Shown here: piece after piece, positions 24,060-34,742 of the stretch | How positions within the stretch are numbered: position 1 is the first letter of the stretch | Layout: each line of letters opens with the position of its first letter | From: Dasypus novemcinctus | Lineage: Eukaryota; Chordata; Mammalia; Cingulata; Dasypodidae | Length of the DNA: 64,000 bases | Reading direction: 5' to 3' | NCBI RefSeq assembly: GCF_030445035.2 | Contig: NC_080690.1 | Coordinates: 27,616,796-27,680,795, forward strand | Position numbers and translations under genes: made by a program | Notes under the pieces: generated by a model | Database searches by the model: none | What the model was told of the DNA's origin: nothing | What the model saw: only the letters and a program-made list of their open reading frames with translations

Positions 24060-24549
24060 TTCATTCCTAAAGATTCTGGGCCATTGTTAGTCCTGCTTGG
24101 ATTGGGTTGTTGCAATTTTCCATTGACTTTAATCATAGGACATGGCAATAGTAGGAGATGCCCTTGAGAATCTCCTGTATTTCAAACAAACTCTTCTTTA
24201 CCCCCATTATGTAGATGCAGTCCTATTTCCCCTTATAGTCAGGATCAATCACCCCAGCCAGTTCAGTAATTCCCTTATTTGACTGTTCATTCAGAGGTAA
24301 GAAGAGCCCAAAGTGGCCAGGTGGCAGTTTTAACTTCCAGTTCAATGAAATCATTGCTGTGTTCCCTGGTGACAGTAGTACTCCTTTTGGGATTAAAACC
24401 TGTAGACCAGCAGAGTTTGAGGTTGCAGGGACAGGAAAAAAAAATTTCCTAGGGTCACTAGGAGTAATAGGAGTAATAGTGAGTGGGGCCATTCCCATTT
24501 CCACCCCTTGGTTCCTGGACCTTTGGATCCTGGTTATGGGAAAAACCAC
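24060..24549 (-). pseudogene. ERV dUTPase domain remnant
   Basis: The open piece at 24223-24549 begins just after the integrase region and contains LPPGHFGLFLPLNEQS and a GVIDPDYKG motif (24229-24255). The latter fits conserved dUTPase motif 3, whose tyrosine stacks against the uracil. dUTPase removes dUTP so it is not built into viral DNA. Further C-terminal sequence continues in broken frames to about 24060. Its position after integrase matches ERV-L and differs from retroviruses with dUTPase near the protease. Confidence 0.82.
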
Positions 24550-24603
24550 ACCCTAGAGTGCATGCTGATTAAAAGCATACGCAGCCTCCTGGACAACATT
24601 GCC

Positions 24604-25300
24604 TCAGCCCTGCAAGGCACTGCCTCCTAGTTGGCACCATAATTGAGTCTTCAAAAGGCCATTATACCATTCTATAAATCCAGCTGCTTCAGGGTGATGG
24701 GGAACATGGTAAGACCAGTGAATTCCTTGGACATGTTCCCACTCATTTGCTGTGAAATGGGTTCCTTGATCAGAAGCAATGCTGTGTGGAATGCCATGGC
24801 AGAAGATAAGACATTTGGTAAGTCTTTGGATGGTAGTTTTGGAAGAAGTATTGCATACAGGAAATGCAAATCCATATCGAGAGTATTTGTCTATTTCAGT
24901 TAGACAAATCACTGCCCCTTCCATGGTAGAAGTGACTCAATGTAGTCAACCTGCCACAAGGTAGCAGGCTGGTCACCTCAAGGAATTGTGCCATATTGGG
25001 GGCTGAGTGTGGATCTCTGCTGCTGGCAGATTGGGCACTCAGCAGTAGCTGTAGCCAAGTCAGCCTTGGTAAGGGGAAGTCTGTGTTGCTGAGCCCATGC
25101 ATAACCTCCATCCCTACCTCCATGACCACTTTGTTCATGAGCCCACTGGGCAGTGACAGGAGTGGTTGGAGAAAGAGACTGAGCATTAGCCACAGAGTGG
25201 GTCATTTTATCCACTTGATTATTAAAATCTTCCTCTGCTGAAGTTATCCTCTGGTGAGCATTCATGTGGACACAAAAATTTTCATGTTTTTTGCCCACTC
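24604..25300 (-). pseudogene. ERV integrase remnant
   Basis: Integrase inserts viral DNA into the host chromosome. The zinc-binding part is visible as an HMNAH segment (25270-25255) and a CPICQQQR segment (near 25040). The catalytic core lies in one open piece (24604-24924) with the three expected acidic residues in context: TEIDKYS, IASDQGTHF and EAAGFIEW. The zinc domain and the core are in different frames, so the gene is broken. Confidence 0.88.
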
Positions 25301-26925
25301 AGAAAGGTCAGTCCACATACCTCTTCCCCAGAACTCTTTGTCATCAATTTTCCAATCATGTTCCTTCCAAGTCACTGACTGTCCAGCCAAACCATTGGCA
25401 ATAGCCCATGAATCAGTGTACAAATGTACCTCTGCCCATTTCTTCTTCCAAGCAAAATGAACAGCCAGGTGCATTGCTCAAAGTTCTGCCCACTGGGAGG
25501 ATTTACCCTCCCCATTTTCCTTCAGGGATGCCCCAGAAGGGGCTGAACTACTGCAGCTGTCCACTTTCACATGGTACCAGCATATCATGCAGAACCATCT
25601 GTAAGCTGGGGCAGAGTTTTCTCTTCCTCAGTCAACTGATTGTAAGGGACTCCCCAAGAGGCCAAAGCTGTGGGCTGGGAAAGAGAAAGTAACTTGACAG
25701 TGGTGGTGACCATAAGCATTTGGGCTACTTCGTCATGTAACTATTCGTGCCTTCAGAATCTGCTTAAGCCCTATCTCATATATACCACTTCCACTTTATT
25801 ATGGAGTGCTGCTGTGCATACCCAACTTTAAGGTTTGTTGGATCAAGCAATACCCAGTTCATGATAGGCAACTCAGGTCTCATGGTAACTTGATGGCCCA
25901 TGGTTAAGCGCTCAGTCTCTACTAAGGCCCAGTAGCAGACCAAAAGCTGTTTCTCAAAAGGGGAGTAGTTATCTGCAGAGGATGCCAGGACTTTGATCCA
26001 AAATCTTAAGGGTCTGCATTGTGATTCTCCAGTAGGGGCCTGCCAAAGGCTCCAGACAACACCTCTATTTGCCACAGAAACTTCCAGCATCATTGGATCT
26101 GCTGGATCATATAGCCCAAGTTGTAGTGCAGCTTGCACAGCAGCCTGTACCTGATGCAGAGCCTCTTCTTGTTCTAGTCCCCAATCAAAGCTAGCAGCTT
26201 TTCTGGCCACCCAGTAAATAGGCTGGAGTAGCACACCCAAATGAGGAATGTGTTGTCTCCAAAATCCAAAAAGACAGACTAAGCATTGTGCTTCTCTTTT
26301 GGTCATAGGAAGAGCCAGATACAATAGCTTATCCTTCACTTTAGAAGGGATATCTTGGCATGCCCCACACCACTGGACAACTATAAATTTCACTGAGGTG
26401 GAAGGACCTTGAATTTTAGTTTGATTTATCTCCCATCCTCTCTCATGCAAATGCTTTACTAATAAGTCTAGAGTCTTTGCTACTTCTTGTTCAGTATGTC
26501 ATATCTACATGATACCATCAATATAATGGACCAGTGTGATGTCTTGTGAGAGGAAGAGATGATCAAGATCCTTGCAGACAATATTATGACACAGGGCTGG
26601 AGAGTTGCTATACCCCTGAGGTATGGCCATGAAGGTATACTGCTGGCCTTACCAGCTGAAATGAAACTGTTTCTGGTGGTACTTACTAATGGGAATTAAG
26701 AAAAAAGCATTTGCCCAGTCAACAGCTGCATACCAGATACCAGGGAACATGTTGATTTGCTCAAGCAATGATAACACATCTGGGACAGCATCTGCAATTG
26801 GAGTCACTACCCAATTAAGTTTATGATAATCTATCCTCCAAGATCCATCCATTTTCTGTATAGGCCAGATTGAAGAGTTGAATGGGGATGTGGTGGGAAT
26901 GACCACCCTTGCATCTTTCAAATCC
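25262..26925 (-). pseudogene. ERV reverse transcriptase and RNase H remnant
   Basis: Reverse transcriptase copies viral RNA to DNA and RNase H removes the RNA strand. The N-terminal piece (26649-26921) holds the [11 protein letters not shown] and DWANAFF region (motif A with its aspartate). Motif C at 26514-26525 reads YIDG, so the second aspartate of the YxDD pair is missing. A stop follows a few codons on. The thumb/connection region is open for 224 codons (25776-26450), with LYLALPMTKREAQCL and ADNYSPFEKQLL. RNase H follows in another frame (25262-25474), with VHLYTDSWAIANGL. Several frame breaks separate these pieces. Confidence 0.9.
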
Positions 26926-26937
26926 TTGATGGTGGCA

Positions 26938-27345
26938 CTAATTTCTGCAACCCCTCCAGGTATCTGGTATTGCTTTTGGTTTTACTATTTTGCTAGGTAG
27001 GGGCAGTTCTAGTGGCTTCCACTTGGCCTTTCCAACTATAATAGCTCTCACTTCACAAGTCAGGGATCCAATGTGGGGATTCTGCCAGTTACTGAGTATG
27101 TCTGTTCCAATTATGCATTCTGGAGCTGGGGAAATAACCACAGAATGAATCCAGGGACCATCGGACCAACTGTGAGATGGACCTGAGCTAAAACTCCATT
27201 AATCACCTGACCTCCTTAAACCCCTACTCTGATGGGTAGAATACAGTGGCATTTTAGGTCTGGAATTAATGTCACTTCTGAGCCAGTGTCTAATAATTCC
27301 CCAAATGTCTGATCATTTCCTTTTTCCCAATGCACAGTTACTCTG
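26938..27345 (-). pseudogene. ERV aspartic protease remnant
   Basis: The protease cleaves the gag-pol precursor. The active-site DTGS is encoded at 27279-27290 within a LLDTGSEVTLIPD context, and the downstream piece 26938-27141 carries IIGTDILSNW, the usual second conserved segment of retroviral proteases. The two segments are interrupted by stops. Confidence 0.8.
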
Positions 27346-27994
27346 GTAAAAGGCTATAGATCTCTTTGGGGAAAGGTGGGAGGAAGATTAACAGTATAAA
27401 TTTTGGGCAGTTTAACAGGATCCTTCCCCAAGGAGACCTGGCCTTCTCCTCATTCAAGGGGCTCTGGGTCTGTAAACTGTCTCAAGTCTGGGAATTGATT
27501 AAGGGACTGTGATTCTCTGTGTTTGTAATTTGAGTTAGGGTTTCATTCACGCAACCCAGAACTCTTCTGTTTATATAGATCCCAAAGAAATTTAGTAGAC
27601 TGCCCATCTACTTCATTGCTAGTACCCCATGATGTATTAACCAATACCATAACTATACACTGCTCAGAGTATTTTGAGTGCTTTTTGAATCTGCTTTTCA
27701 TTGTGGTAGCCACACCCACCTTGACTTTTACCAAACAGACATCCAGTCATCCCCATAATGTTTGAGGATTCTAATTCCATTACAGGCCTCCCTACAGTAA
27801 TATCTGGACTACAGAAAAGCAACCACAGAGCTCTTCAGGGAAGATGGAGTTAGTCTTACAAATTTATTCCTCACAGTCCTGGTTAAAGGTGTGTCCTCTA
27901 GACATTTCTGGGGTGAGTGGGCAGCTCTGAAATGATACATCCATTCTAGCATTCCAATCTCCCTAAGTCTTTGAATTCCCTCTTCTACTGTGTA
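27346..27994 (-). other. ERV gag-protease junction, degraded
   Basis: Expected position of the gag C terminus and nucleocapsid. A 63-codon piece (27543-27734) contains SKYSEQCIVMVL; I cannot assign zinc knuckles with confidence. Confidence 0.4.
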
Positions 27995-28906
27995 TCAGGG
28001 CAAATTGGGCATCTCAACCTCAGACATGCTAGACCATCTTTTGACCCATGTTTCAATCTGCCACCAAAATAAACTGTAAGAATCCTTTCTAACCCCTTGA
28101 GCTAAAGCATTGAACCCAGAATTTCTGCTTAGTGGGCGCATATCAATAATTTCAACCTGATCCAACTTTATATTTCTTCCACCATTATCCCATACCCTTA
28201 GTATCCATTCCCATACATATTTCCCTGATTTCTGTCTATATAAGTTGGAAAACTCATGTAGTTCCTTCTGAGTATACCTTACTTCCTTATGGGTCACACT
28301 TTGTATTTCACTTTTGGGGTCTTGTTGTGATTTTAGTCTAGTAATAGATCTCGAAGACAAGAGAGGTGGTAGGGGTGGGTAAAGAGAAGGATTAGAAATG
28401 CCTTGCAAGCTACTGACCTCAGGGCATTCCCTTGCATTTTCTTCTGGTGAGACAGGATTAATCTCTTCAGGAACAGGTTGGAAGGCAGTTTCCTCAGGGC
28501 AGACTGGAGGCTCAGCAGTGCATGCTGGAGTTTGGCTGGTACATGCCTCAGGTCTGGGAGGAGGTCCATACTCCCTGGGGCAGGCAAGAGGCTGGGCAGG
28601 GCAGGCTTCAGTTTGACTGGTACTCACATCGGGGCTGGAAGTTGTTTCATACTCCCTGGGGCAGGCTGGAGACTGGATGACACAAGGTTGACAAGGTGTG
28701 GTCTGGACAGGGCAGGCCATGACAGGCTCATCTGGTAAGGTCTCAGCAGATTTCATGGTCCCAATGTCTCCATCAGTATCATCATCATCCCATATGTCTC
28801 TATCCCAATTCTCTGGATTCCACTCTTTTCCAATCAATGCCTTCATTTCACTGCAGAAACCCTGCAGCATTGGGATTTTAGTTTCCTTTGTAACTACACT
28901 ACTCAT
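27995..28906 (-). pseudogene. ERV gag open remnant with 81-bp repeats
   Basis: An uninterrupted 303-codon frame begins at the ATG ending at 28906, about 440 bp inside the 5' LTR, where gag is expected. The N-terminal third is acidic (a WDDDDTDGD segment). The middle (about residues 60-140) is rich in cysteine and proline and consists of a 27-residue unit repeated about three times with shared CPREY, TSQT and ACP elements. The C-terminal part has capsid-like W and R-rich sequence (KYVWEWILRVWDNGG). No zinc knuckle was seen. Staying open for 303 codons while pol is broken is notable but may be chance. Only its place in the provirus identifies it as gag. Confidence 0.75.
28490..28732 (-). repeat. 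Three-unit 81-bp tandem repeat inside ERV gag
   Basis: On the + strand, CTCCCTGGGG recurs at 28571 and 28652 (offset 81), with a diverged TCCTCAGGGC at 28491. Each is followed by matching sequence through a TTTG(A/G)CTGGTAC block. The period is a multiple of three, so the frame is kept. Confidence 0.85.
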
Positions 28907-29347
28907 ACAATAAGTGTCTGATTTTGGTTCTCAGATATTTCAAGTCTGTGACTACAGGAGACAAGATTTTCTTTCAGAGCACACATAAAAACTTTTGCAT
29001 CATCCATTTGGTGTTTAAGTTTCAAATTTGAAGCCCTTAACTCATCTCTATCTTTTGTAACAGTATCCAGAGTGTCTATGAGGAGCCAGACAACATCATT
29101 ATACTATTTGACTCCACAAAACTCTGTTGAGGTATTGAAAACACTCACCCAGATCGTTGCTTCTTATAAGTATGGAAGTACGGGTATCCAGTATCTCGAT
29201 TGCCAACTCATGCCATGGACTATTAGCAGCCTCTTTTTTACTGGAAAGGGAATTGTCAGTACCCTTGAGTCCAATTAGGGTAGAGAGACTGTTGCAAAAC
29301 TCCCAGAACCACCTCAGACACCCCATGTTTAAGACTCTGATCTTCAA

Positions 29348-29365
29348 GAACCACTCCCATTACCA
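29348..29365 (-). other. ERV primer binding site (tRNA-Leu-like)
   Basis: On the minus strand, TGGTAATGGGAGTGG begins three bases after the 5' LTR edge. It fits, with mismatches, the TGG...GGAGTGG pattern complementary to the 3' end of tRNA-Leu, the primer typical of ERV-L. Confidence 0.6.
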
Positions 29366-29368
29366 AGA

Positions 29369-29827
29369 TGTATTAGTCAGGGTTCTCTAGGGAAACAGAA
29401 TCAACAAGGGATCTCTGTCAATAGTAAGAGACTTATCAGAGTCTCTCATGCAGTCGTGGGGATGCACAAGTCCAGGTTCTGCAGGAAGGCTGCAAATAAG
29501 GACCTCCATTGAGGGTCCAATGAAGATTCTTGATGAGTTCAGAAGATGTTGGCTGTCCAAAGATGAGCTGAAAAATTCTCTCTCAGTGCTGGAATCACTT
29601 CTCCTTTTAAGGGATTCAACTGATTGGGTTAAGCATCACTCATTGCTGCTGGCAATTTCCCTGATTGATGTAATTATAACGAGCTATCTATGATTTACTA
29701 CTGCAGTAAAGACAATGGTGACTAAAGTCCATAAATGCCCTTGTTTTACAGTTAGCCCAGTGCTTGCTTGAACAAACAGCTGGGCACAATTACCTGGCCA
29801 AGTTGACACAATAGCTTAATCATCACA
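29369..29827 (-). repeat. 5' LTR of the ERV
   Basis: On the + strand it begins TGTATTAGTCAGGG and ends CATCACA, giving TG...CA termini. It pairs with 23118-23558. Confidence 0.93.
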
Positions 29828-29832
29828 GTGCA
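29828..29832. repeat. Right 5-bp target duplication of the ERV
   Basis: GTGCA, matching 23113-23117. Confidence 0.8.
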
Positions 29833-29839
29833 TTAAAAA

Positions 29840-30420
29840 AAAATAGCTGTGAAGTCTGGCAATGCAGATTCTATTCTCTATCATTTCCTAGCTGTGTGAA
29901 CTCTGAGCAAGGAATATAATCTCTCAAAATTAAAAGTTTTGGGGAAGCAACTGTGGCTCAATCGATTGGGCTCCTGTCTTCCATATGCGAGGCCCTGGGT
30001 TCACATCCCAGGGCCTCCTTGTGAAGGGAAGCTGGCCTGTGCCCACAGAAATCTGACAGCCTGCACCTGCAGAGAGCTGATGGCCCACAGAGAGTTGGTG
30101 CAACAAGATGATGCAACAAAGAGAGACAAGCAGACACAGAAGAACGCACAGTGAATGGACACAGAGAGCAGACATCAAGAAAGCTGCAAGGGGGAGGGCA
30201 CAAATAAAAAAATAAAATACAAATAAAACAATTAAAAATAGAGAAATAAATAATTAAAAATTAAATTACCTATGTGGCTTGAATTATATTAAAAAAAATT
30301 AAGTTTTCTCACCTGTAAAATAACAGAACCTCTCTTATGATTGGTTTGAAGATGGAGAAAAATAACATAGATAAAGAAACTAGTATAGAATAAATTCTAC
30401 GTGTGAATAATGATGATTAC
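29840..30420 (+). repeat. MIR relic split by a SINE
   Basis: The MIR 5' half ('tttcctagctgtgtgaactc' at about 29884-29903, then 'gagcaaggaatataatctct') is separated from its 3' half ('tttctcacctgtaaaataac' at about 30305-30324) by the SINE at 29941-30250. Confidence 0.7.
29941..30250 (+). mobile_element. tRNA-headed SINE (DAS variant)
   Basis: The head 'ggggaagcaactgtggctca' is followed by the B-box-like GGGTTCACATCCC (29998-30010). A body shorter than the 2052-2472 copy ends in 'gtgaatggacacagagagca' and an AT-rich tail of A runs. It sits inside a MIR, so it is the younger of the two. Confidence 0.85.
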
Positions 30421-31004
30421 TAAAGCCAAATAAAACCCTAAGGAAATTTTCTCAGTGTTTTAATATACCATGCATGGACAGATAGATATACTAATTACTC
30501 TCTTCAAAATTTTTGTATTATTAATAAAAATAAAAATTTTTATACTTCATTAAAATATTTTAAAAATTTCTAAAATGGGTATAAGTCCTCTGAAACATAA
30601 TTTTCATAGATTAAAAATATTTTTAAAATATTTGTTATAAAAACCAATAGCTCCATTTCTTATGGTTCCATCTAAAAAGAAAAATATTTTATACCAAAAT
30701 ATTTTAATCATAATGTTATTTATATGGTGATAAATAACAAAATGTGAGATGGTTTAAGTAAATTTTCTTAAATTTAAGTAAAGTACATTTACTTAAGTTT
30801 AGGTTTAAGTAAAGTTAAAGTATGGAATAGTAGGAAACAACAATTTTATGTGGTTCTTCAAATAATATTCCTTAAGAACTGGGATTAATGTAGAAAATAC
30901 AAAAATAATACAAAAGAAGAAAAAAAAAATATATATATATAATGACCACAACTGTGGGTGCAAAAAGTAAAGAAATTTATCAGGGAAGATAACAAATGCA
31001 AGGA
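30421..31004. other. No gene; very AT-rich
   Basis: AT-rich DNA with a 'taagtaaa' microrepeat at about 30755-30820. Nothing else is recognisable. Confidence 0.5.
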
Positions 31005-31437
31005 ATTTATCTTAGTTTCCCAGGCTGCAATGACTGCTATGGCAAATTCCACACAAATGGTTAGCGTAAACAATGGGAATTTAATGGCTCATGATTTTGA
31101 GGTTAGGAGAATTCCAAAATCAAGGCCTCAGCAAGGCAAAGCTTTCTCCCCAAACTCTGTAAGATTCTGGTGTGCTGGTTGCCAGTGATCCTTGGGGTTC
31201 CTTAGCTTGTACGCCTCTCTCAGTTCACATGGTGGTATCGTCTGAATTTCTTCTCCTTATAAAGGCCTCCATATACTCAGATGAAAGCCTGCCCTAATTC
31301 AGTTGGGCCTTACCTTAACTAAAATAACATAACGTCTTCAGGAGATTCTTTCTACAATGGGTTCACACCCACAGGAATGTGAATTAAGATTAAGGACATG
31401 TCTAAAAATCAAGGTGCATAATTCAATCTACCACAGA
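31005..31437. repeat. Ancient LTR relic (ERVL/MaLR-like)
   Basis: It reads like a widespread old mammalian LTR: start 'cttagtttcccaggctgcaa' (31011-31030), a 'gaatttaatggctcatgatt' block, a 'cttataaaggcctcc' segment, and an end near 'aattcaatctacca'. It is diverged and the orientation is left open. Confidence 0.6.
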
Positions 31438-33389
31438 ACTCTATCATAGTAGTGGTATTTTACTTCAAGATTACAGAGAAGTGATTTGTTTCTTTCCCAT
31501 TCTATTTTTCTGTGTTTTCCAGTTTTTCAATAATATAGTTAAATATGATTTTTAAATTAAGACAGTGGCTTACAAACATGTCTTGCAGGAAGAGATACAG
31601 GGAATTATTTTCAATGTGTGCTAATAAAAACCTGCCACCAAATGACAAAATAATAGGTACTAAGTAGACACAGAAGTAGGAGACAGGAGAAAAAAATGTC
31701 TATGGATTGATATTCATACCTATCTATGTTTATCTACCTATCCATCTGTCCAAATATCTATTTACCTATCATCTCTCTCCCAGAAATGACAAATCCTTCT
31801 ACCTCAGTCTCAGAAATACTTCTTTCTGTTTGAAGAAATATCATATGAGTTTTGGGGATGAGATGGTCTCAAGACTCTTTCCTATGTACATGATACGGAG
31901 TTTTCATAGAATAAGTGAGGCACATTGAGAGTTGGAAATTTATTAACTTATTTGCACCATCTTTGAGCCATGAACTATTTTCAACCTCCCTTCAAATGCT
32001 AATAATGCCTTTTCTTTAGTACATCCAGTGATATTGAACTTGTTATTCATAGAAAGCCTGTTCCATTCTGACTTAGCTTTCATTTTCACAGAAACTCTTC
32101 TATTTCAGACTAAATATTCACATTTTTTACATAATCTCTCCATTTGAATCTGTCATTTGTTTTGAGAGCTGCTCTTTCTTACACTTCAGTTTGCTAATGT
32201 TCATTTAATAATTTGTTAGCCAGGATTAAACTTAGAACTCTGGAAGTTAAGTTCAGTCATAATTATTTATTCAGCTTTGGGCAAAGAGGAATTCTTCTTG
32301 CTCAGTCATTTAAGGTATCTGAAAATTCACATCCAGCTCCATTCATTCTTCCACTTTTCAAATCAAATTTTCAAGTAAGAGAGAAGATAAGGAAAATGCA
32401 TATAGGTAGGTATGTACCAGAGAAAACTTCTCTTGAACCTATACATATTATGTTTTCTCAGGACACATTAACAGAAATGCCAATTGACAATTCAAAGAAA
32501 TAGTGGGATGCATCTCTGTTTTGGAGGTTATGTTTTGGAGGCTATACCTCATCTCAGGTGACGAGATGCAAACACAGAAAGCCAGCCAGCTGGGAAAGCA
32601 TGGGAAAGCTGGGAAAGGCAACTTTTTCAGAGCAAAGGACCTGGAGGGGAGAAGCGGAGGACTAGGGTGGTAGAAGGCCTGGGATTTACTTACTCTAGGA
32701 TCCTGCAGTGATCAGTGAGGTGGAGGCAGGGTGGTATGGGTCTAAGGCTTTTGCCTTTATTGTGACCCACAGGAGAGGAATCAGGCTTTCCCATGGATTC
32801 TCAGGATTCACAGTTTTAAACTGTATGGTGCAAAAAGCAGAGGTGGCAAGGGCTGTTTGGAGAAATTAAGGGCATCTCTTTTAATCCAAGCCAAATGGAA
32901 TTATTAATACATGCCTTACTAGTAAATTATTCGGCATGAAAGGTCAGAAGTTGGGAGATCCTTTTGGAGCAGCTGAGGTTGTTTCTCATTTTCCAAACCA
33001 TTTGGAGGTACAGGACTTGCTAGTTACCATTAGACCCAAGGCAGTCTAGGGGTGGTTGCTAAAAAAGGAAATTTAGAATTAAGCCAGGCAAGATGATGAG
33101 GCACTAAATTTCATTTCTTTCCTGTCATTATAATCTCAAAATGACCCTGATAAACCTTTATTTTAATCCCTTGCTTTTAAATAATGTTTATTGCTATTTT
33201 ACAGGTTCTAGTAGATGGTACTAATGGATAAGGGTTTGTTTCCTCGTTTCTTTGTGAGTTTCAGTGTTGGCCATCCATTTATTCTAAGAGTATTGTCTTC
33301 TTATGGGTACTCAAAAAGCATTGGTTGAATGCCTAATGAGTTAATGTCGCTACTTTAGATAAATAAGGACACATTTAATTAGAATATCC
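31438..33389. other. No gene seen
   Basis: Anonymous DNA. Frames are at most 96 codons and no domain is recognisable. Confidence 0.5.
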
Positions 33390-33785
33390 TACCTACCTCA
33401 CAACTTCCAGTTTTTTTCCATGACCTAAATCCCTGCATTATCTAGTCCCTCACTACTTACATAACACATCATTTAATAATTTCTCCCCTTTGTTCATCAT
33501 ATTTCAGCTATATTGGCTTTCTTACACTCCCCGAATCATACTATGCACATCTATAGATCATTCTCAAATGTCACCTCATCAGGAACCATCCCGACTCTAT
33601 TCAAATTGCATAAATCATCACTTGTGATTTCTTTTCTAATACTTTTTACTATCTGACCATTCAGGATGAATCCATGTCTTTCTTCCTCACTGGATTAAAA
33701 CTTCATATGGTCAAATATTTTTAAAATTTTTTTCCTGCATCCACAGGAGCTAAAACAGTACCTAAACCTCAATAGGTGCTTAGTA
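33390..33785 (+). repeat. L2 LINE 3' end relic
   Basis: Order and wording match the L2 3' region: a 'ctagtccctcactacttac' block, 'caaatgtcacctcatcagga' (33567-33586), 'gatttcttttctaat', and the 3' end 'aataggtgcttagtaaataa' (33771-33790). Confidence 0.65.
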
Positions 33786-33836
33786 AATAATAAAGGAAGG
33801 AAGGGAGGAAGGGAGGGATGGGAGGGAGGGAGAAAA
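33786..33836. repeat. Purine-rich GGAA/GGGA simple repeat
   Basis: Imperfect GGAA and GGGA repeats directly following the L2 3' end. Confidence 0.9.
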
Positions 33837-33974
33837 ATGGTCCATCGTAGGATGTTGCCCCAATATTTCAGAATTGTAGAACTGAAAGCTAAGGGTTAAA
33901 TGCTTTCTCAAATTAACAGAACTAAAGTGGCAGATCTAAATTATCTGGACTGTGAAGTGCTGAAGTCAACAGTA

Positions 33975-34115
33975 TACCATTGTGAGGTACGCTTGGTGCC
34001 TTTAGAAGTTTCCTTTTAGGGCAAAAGCACAAATTAGGGAAGTTTGAAAAACTCTGGTGTGCAAATCAGAATCCAAAATTCTCCTCTCATTGGTAGTTGT
34101 AAAAGTTGGAAATCT
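33975..34115 (+). repeat. Unnamed repeat, copy 2
   Basis: Resembles 22795-22935 (see that entry); the core is at about 34043-34075. Confidence 0.5.
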
Positions 34116-34544
34116 ATGATCTATAGACTAGTCTCTGCCCACATCAGAGCCATAACTCAATCTCACTGTGCTGAGTGAGTTTTTAAAAGATGGCATTGCC
34201 CTGGCACACCTAGATCTGAATGTGGGGAAGGGTTCTGTCTGTCTGTCTTTTTTTCCATTCTACTGATACTTTTATCTCATCCATACACAATCAAATCCCA
34301 TGCAAACTATATCAAGATTGGTCACTTTTTTCATGTTTTGTATAATTTTCTGAGATAAAATATAAGTCTCTGCTTTAAGTTTATTTCAAGGTCTATTTAT
34401 TTATTGCCAAATGATTCTTTCAACCTCAACCCCCAAACACACTTTGTATAATGATACTTCTAATTATTTATAAATCTGTAGAATCTGCCAAATTAGGCAT
34501 TTTCTATACCATAAGAATTCTTTGCTGTGATGTGTTAATGGAAA

Positions 34545-34742
34545 ATTTCTCCCTTCCATTTCTCTTCTCTTCATTACTCCTCCTCTTTCCTTTTGCCTTC
34601 CCTTCTTCCTTCTCCAACCTCCCTTCCTTCCTCTCTCTCTCTGTCTCTTTTTCTTCCCTTCTGTCTTTCCCCCTCCCTCGCTTTCTCCCTGCCTTCCTTC
34701 CTTCCTTCTTTCCTTTCTTCATTCTTCCTGTCTCTCTGTCTT
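34545..34742. repeat. Long polypyrimidine tract (CTTT/CCTT-rich)
   Basis: About 200 bases that are almost all C and T on the + strand, in mixed CTTCC, CTCT and CTTT units. Frames of up to 97 codons across it (serine/phenylalanine-rich, or lysine/arginine/glutamate-rich on the other strand) are products of the composition, not genes. Confidence 0.93.

Larger units (their letters stand above)
23118..29827 (-). mobile_element. ERV-L-like (class III) endogenous provirus, two LTRs, no env
   Basis: A minus-strand provirus of about 6.7 kb. Read 5' to 3' on its own strand: LTR (29827-29369), tRNA-Leu-like primer binding site, gag (about 28906-27800), protease (active-site DTGS near 27290-27279), reverse transcriptase, RNase H, integrase, dUTPase and LTR (23558-23118). 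A dUTPase after the integrase and the lack of an env gene are the known plan of ERV-L. Both LTR edges abut the 5-bp GTGCA duplication, so this is one insertion and not a chance pairing. The pol region is split by stops and frame changes and cannot be active. Confidence 0.93.
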
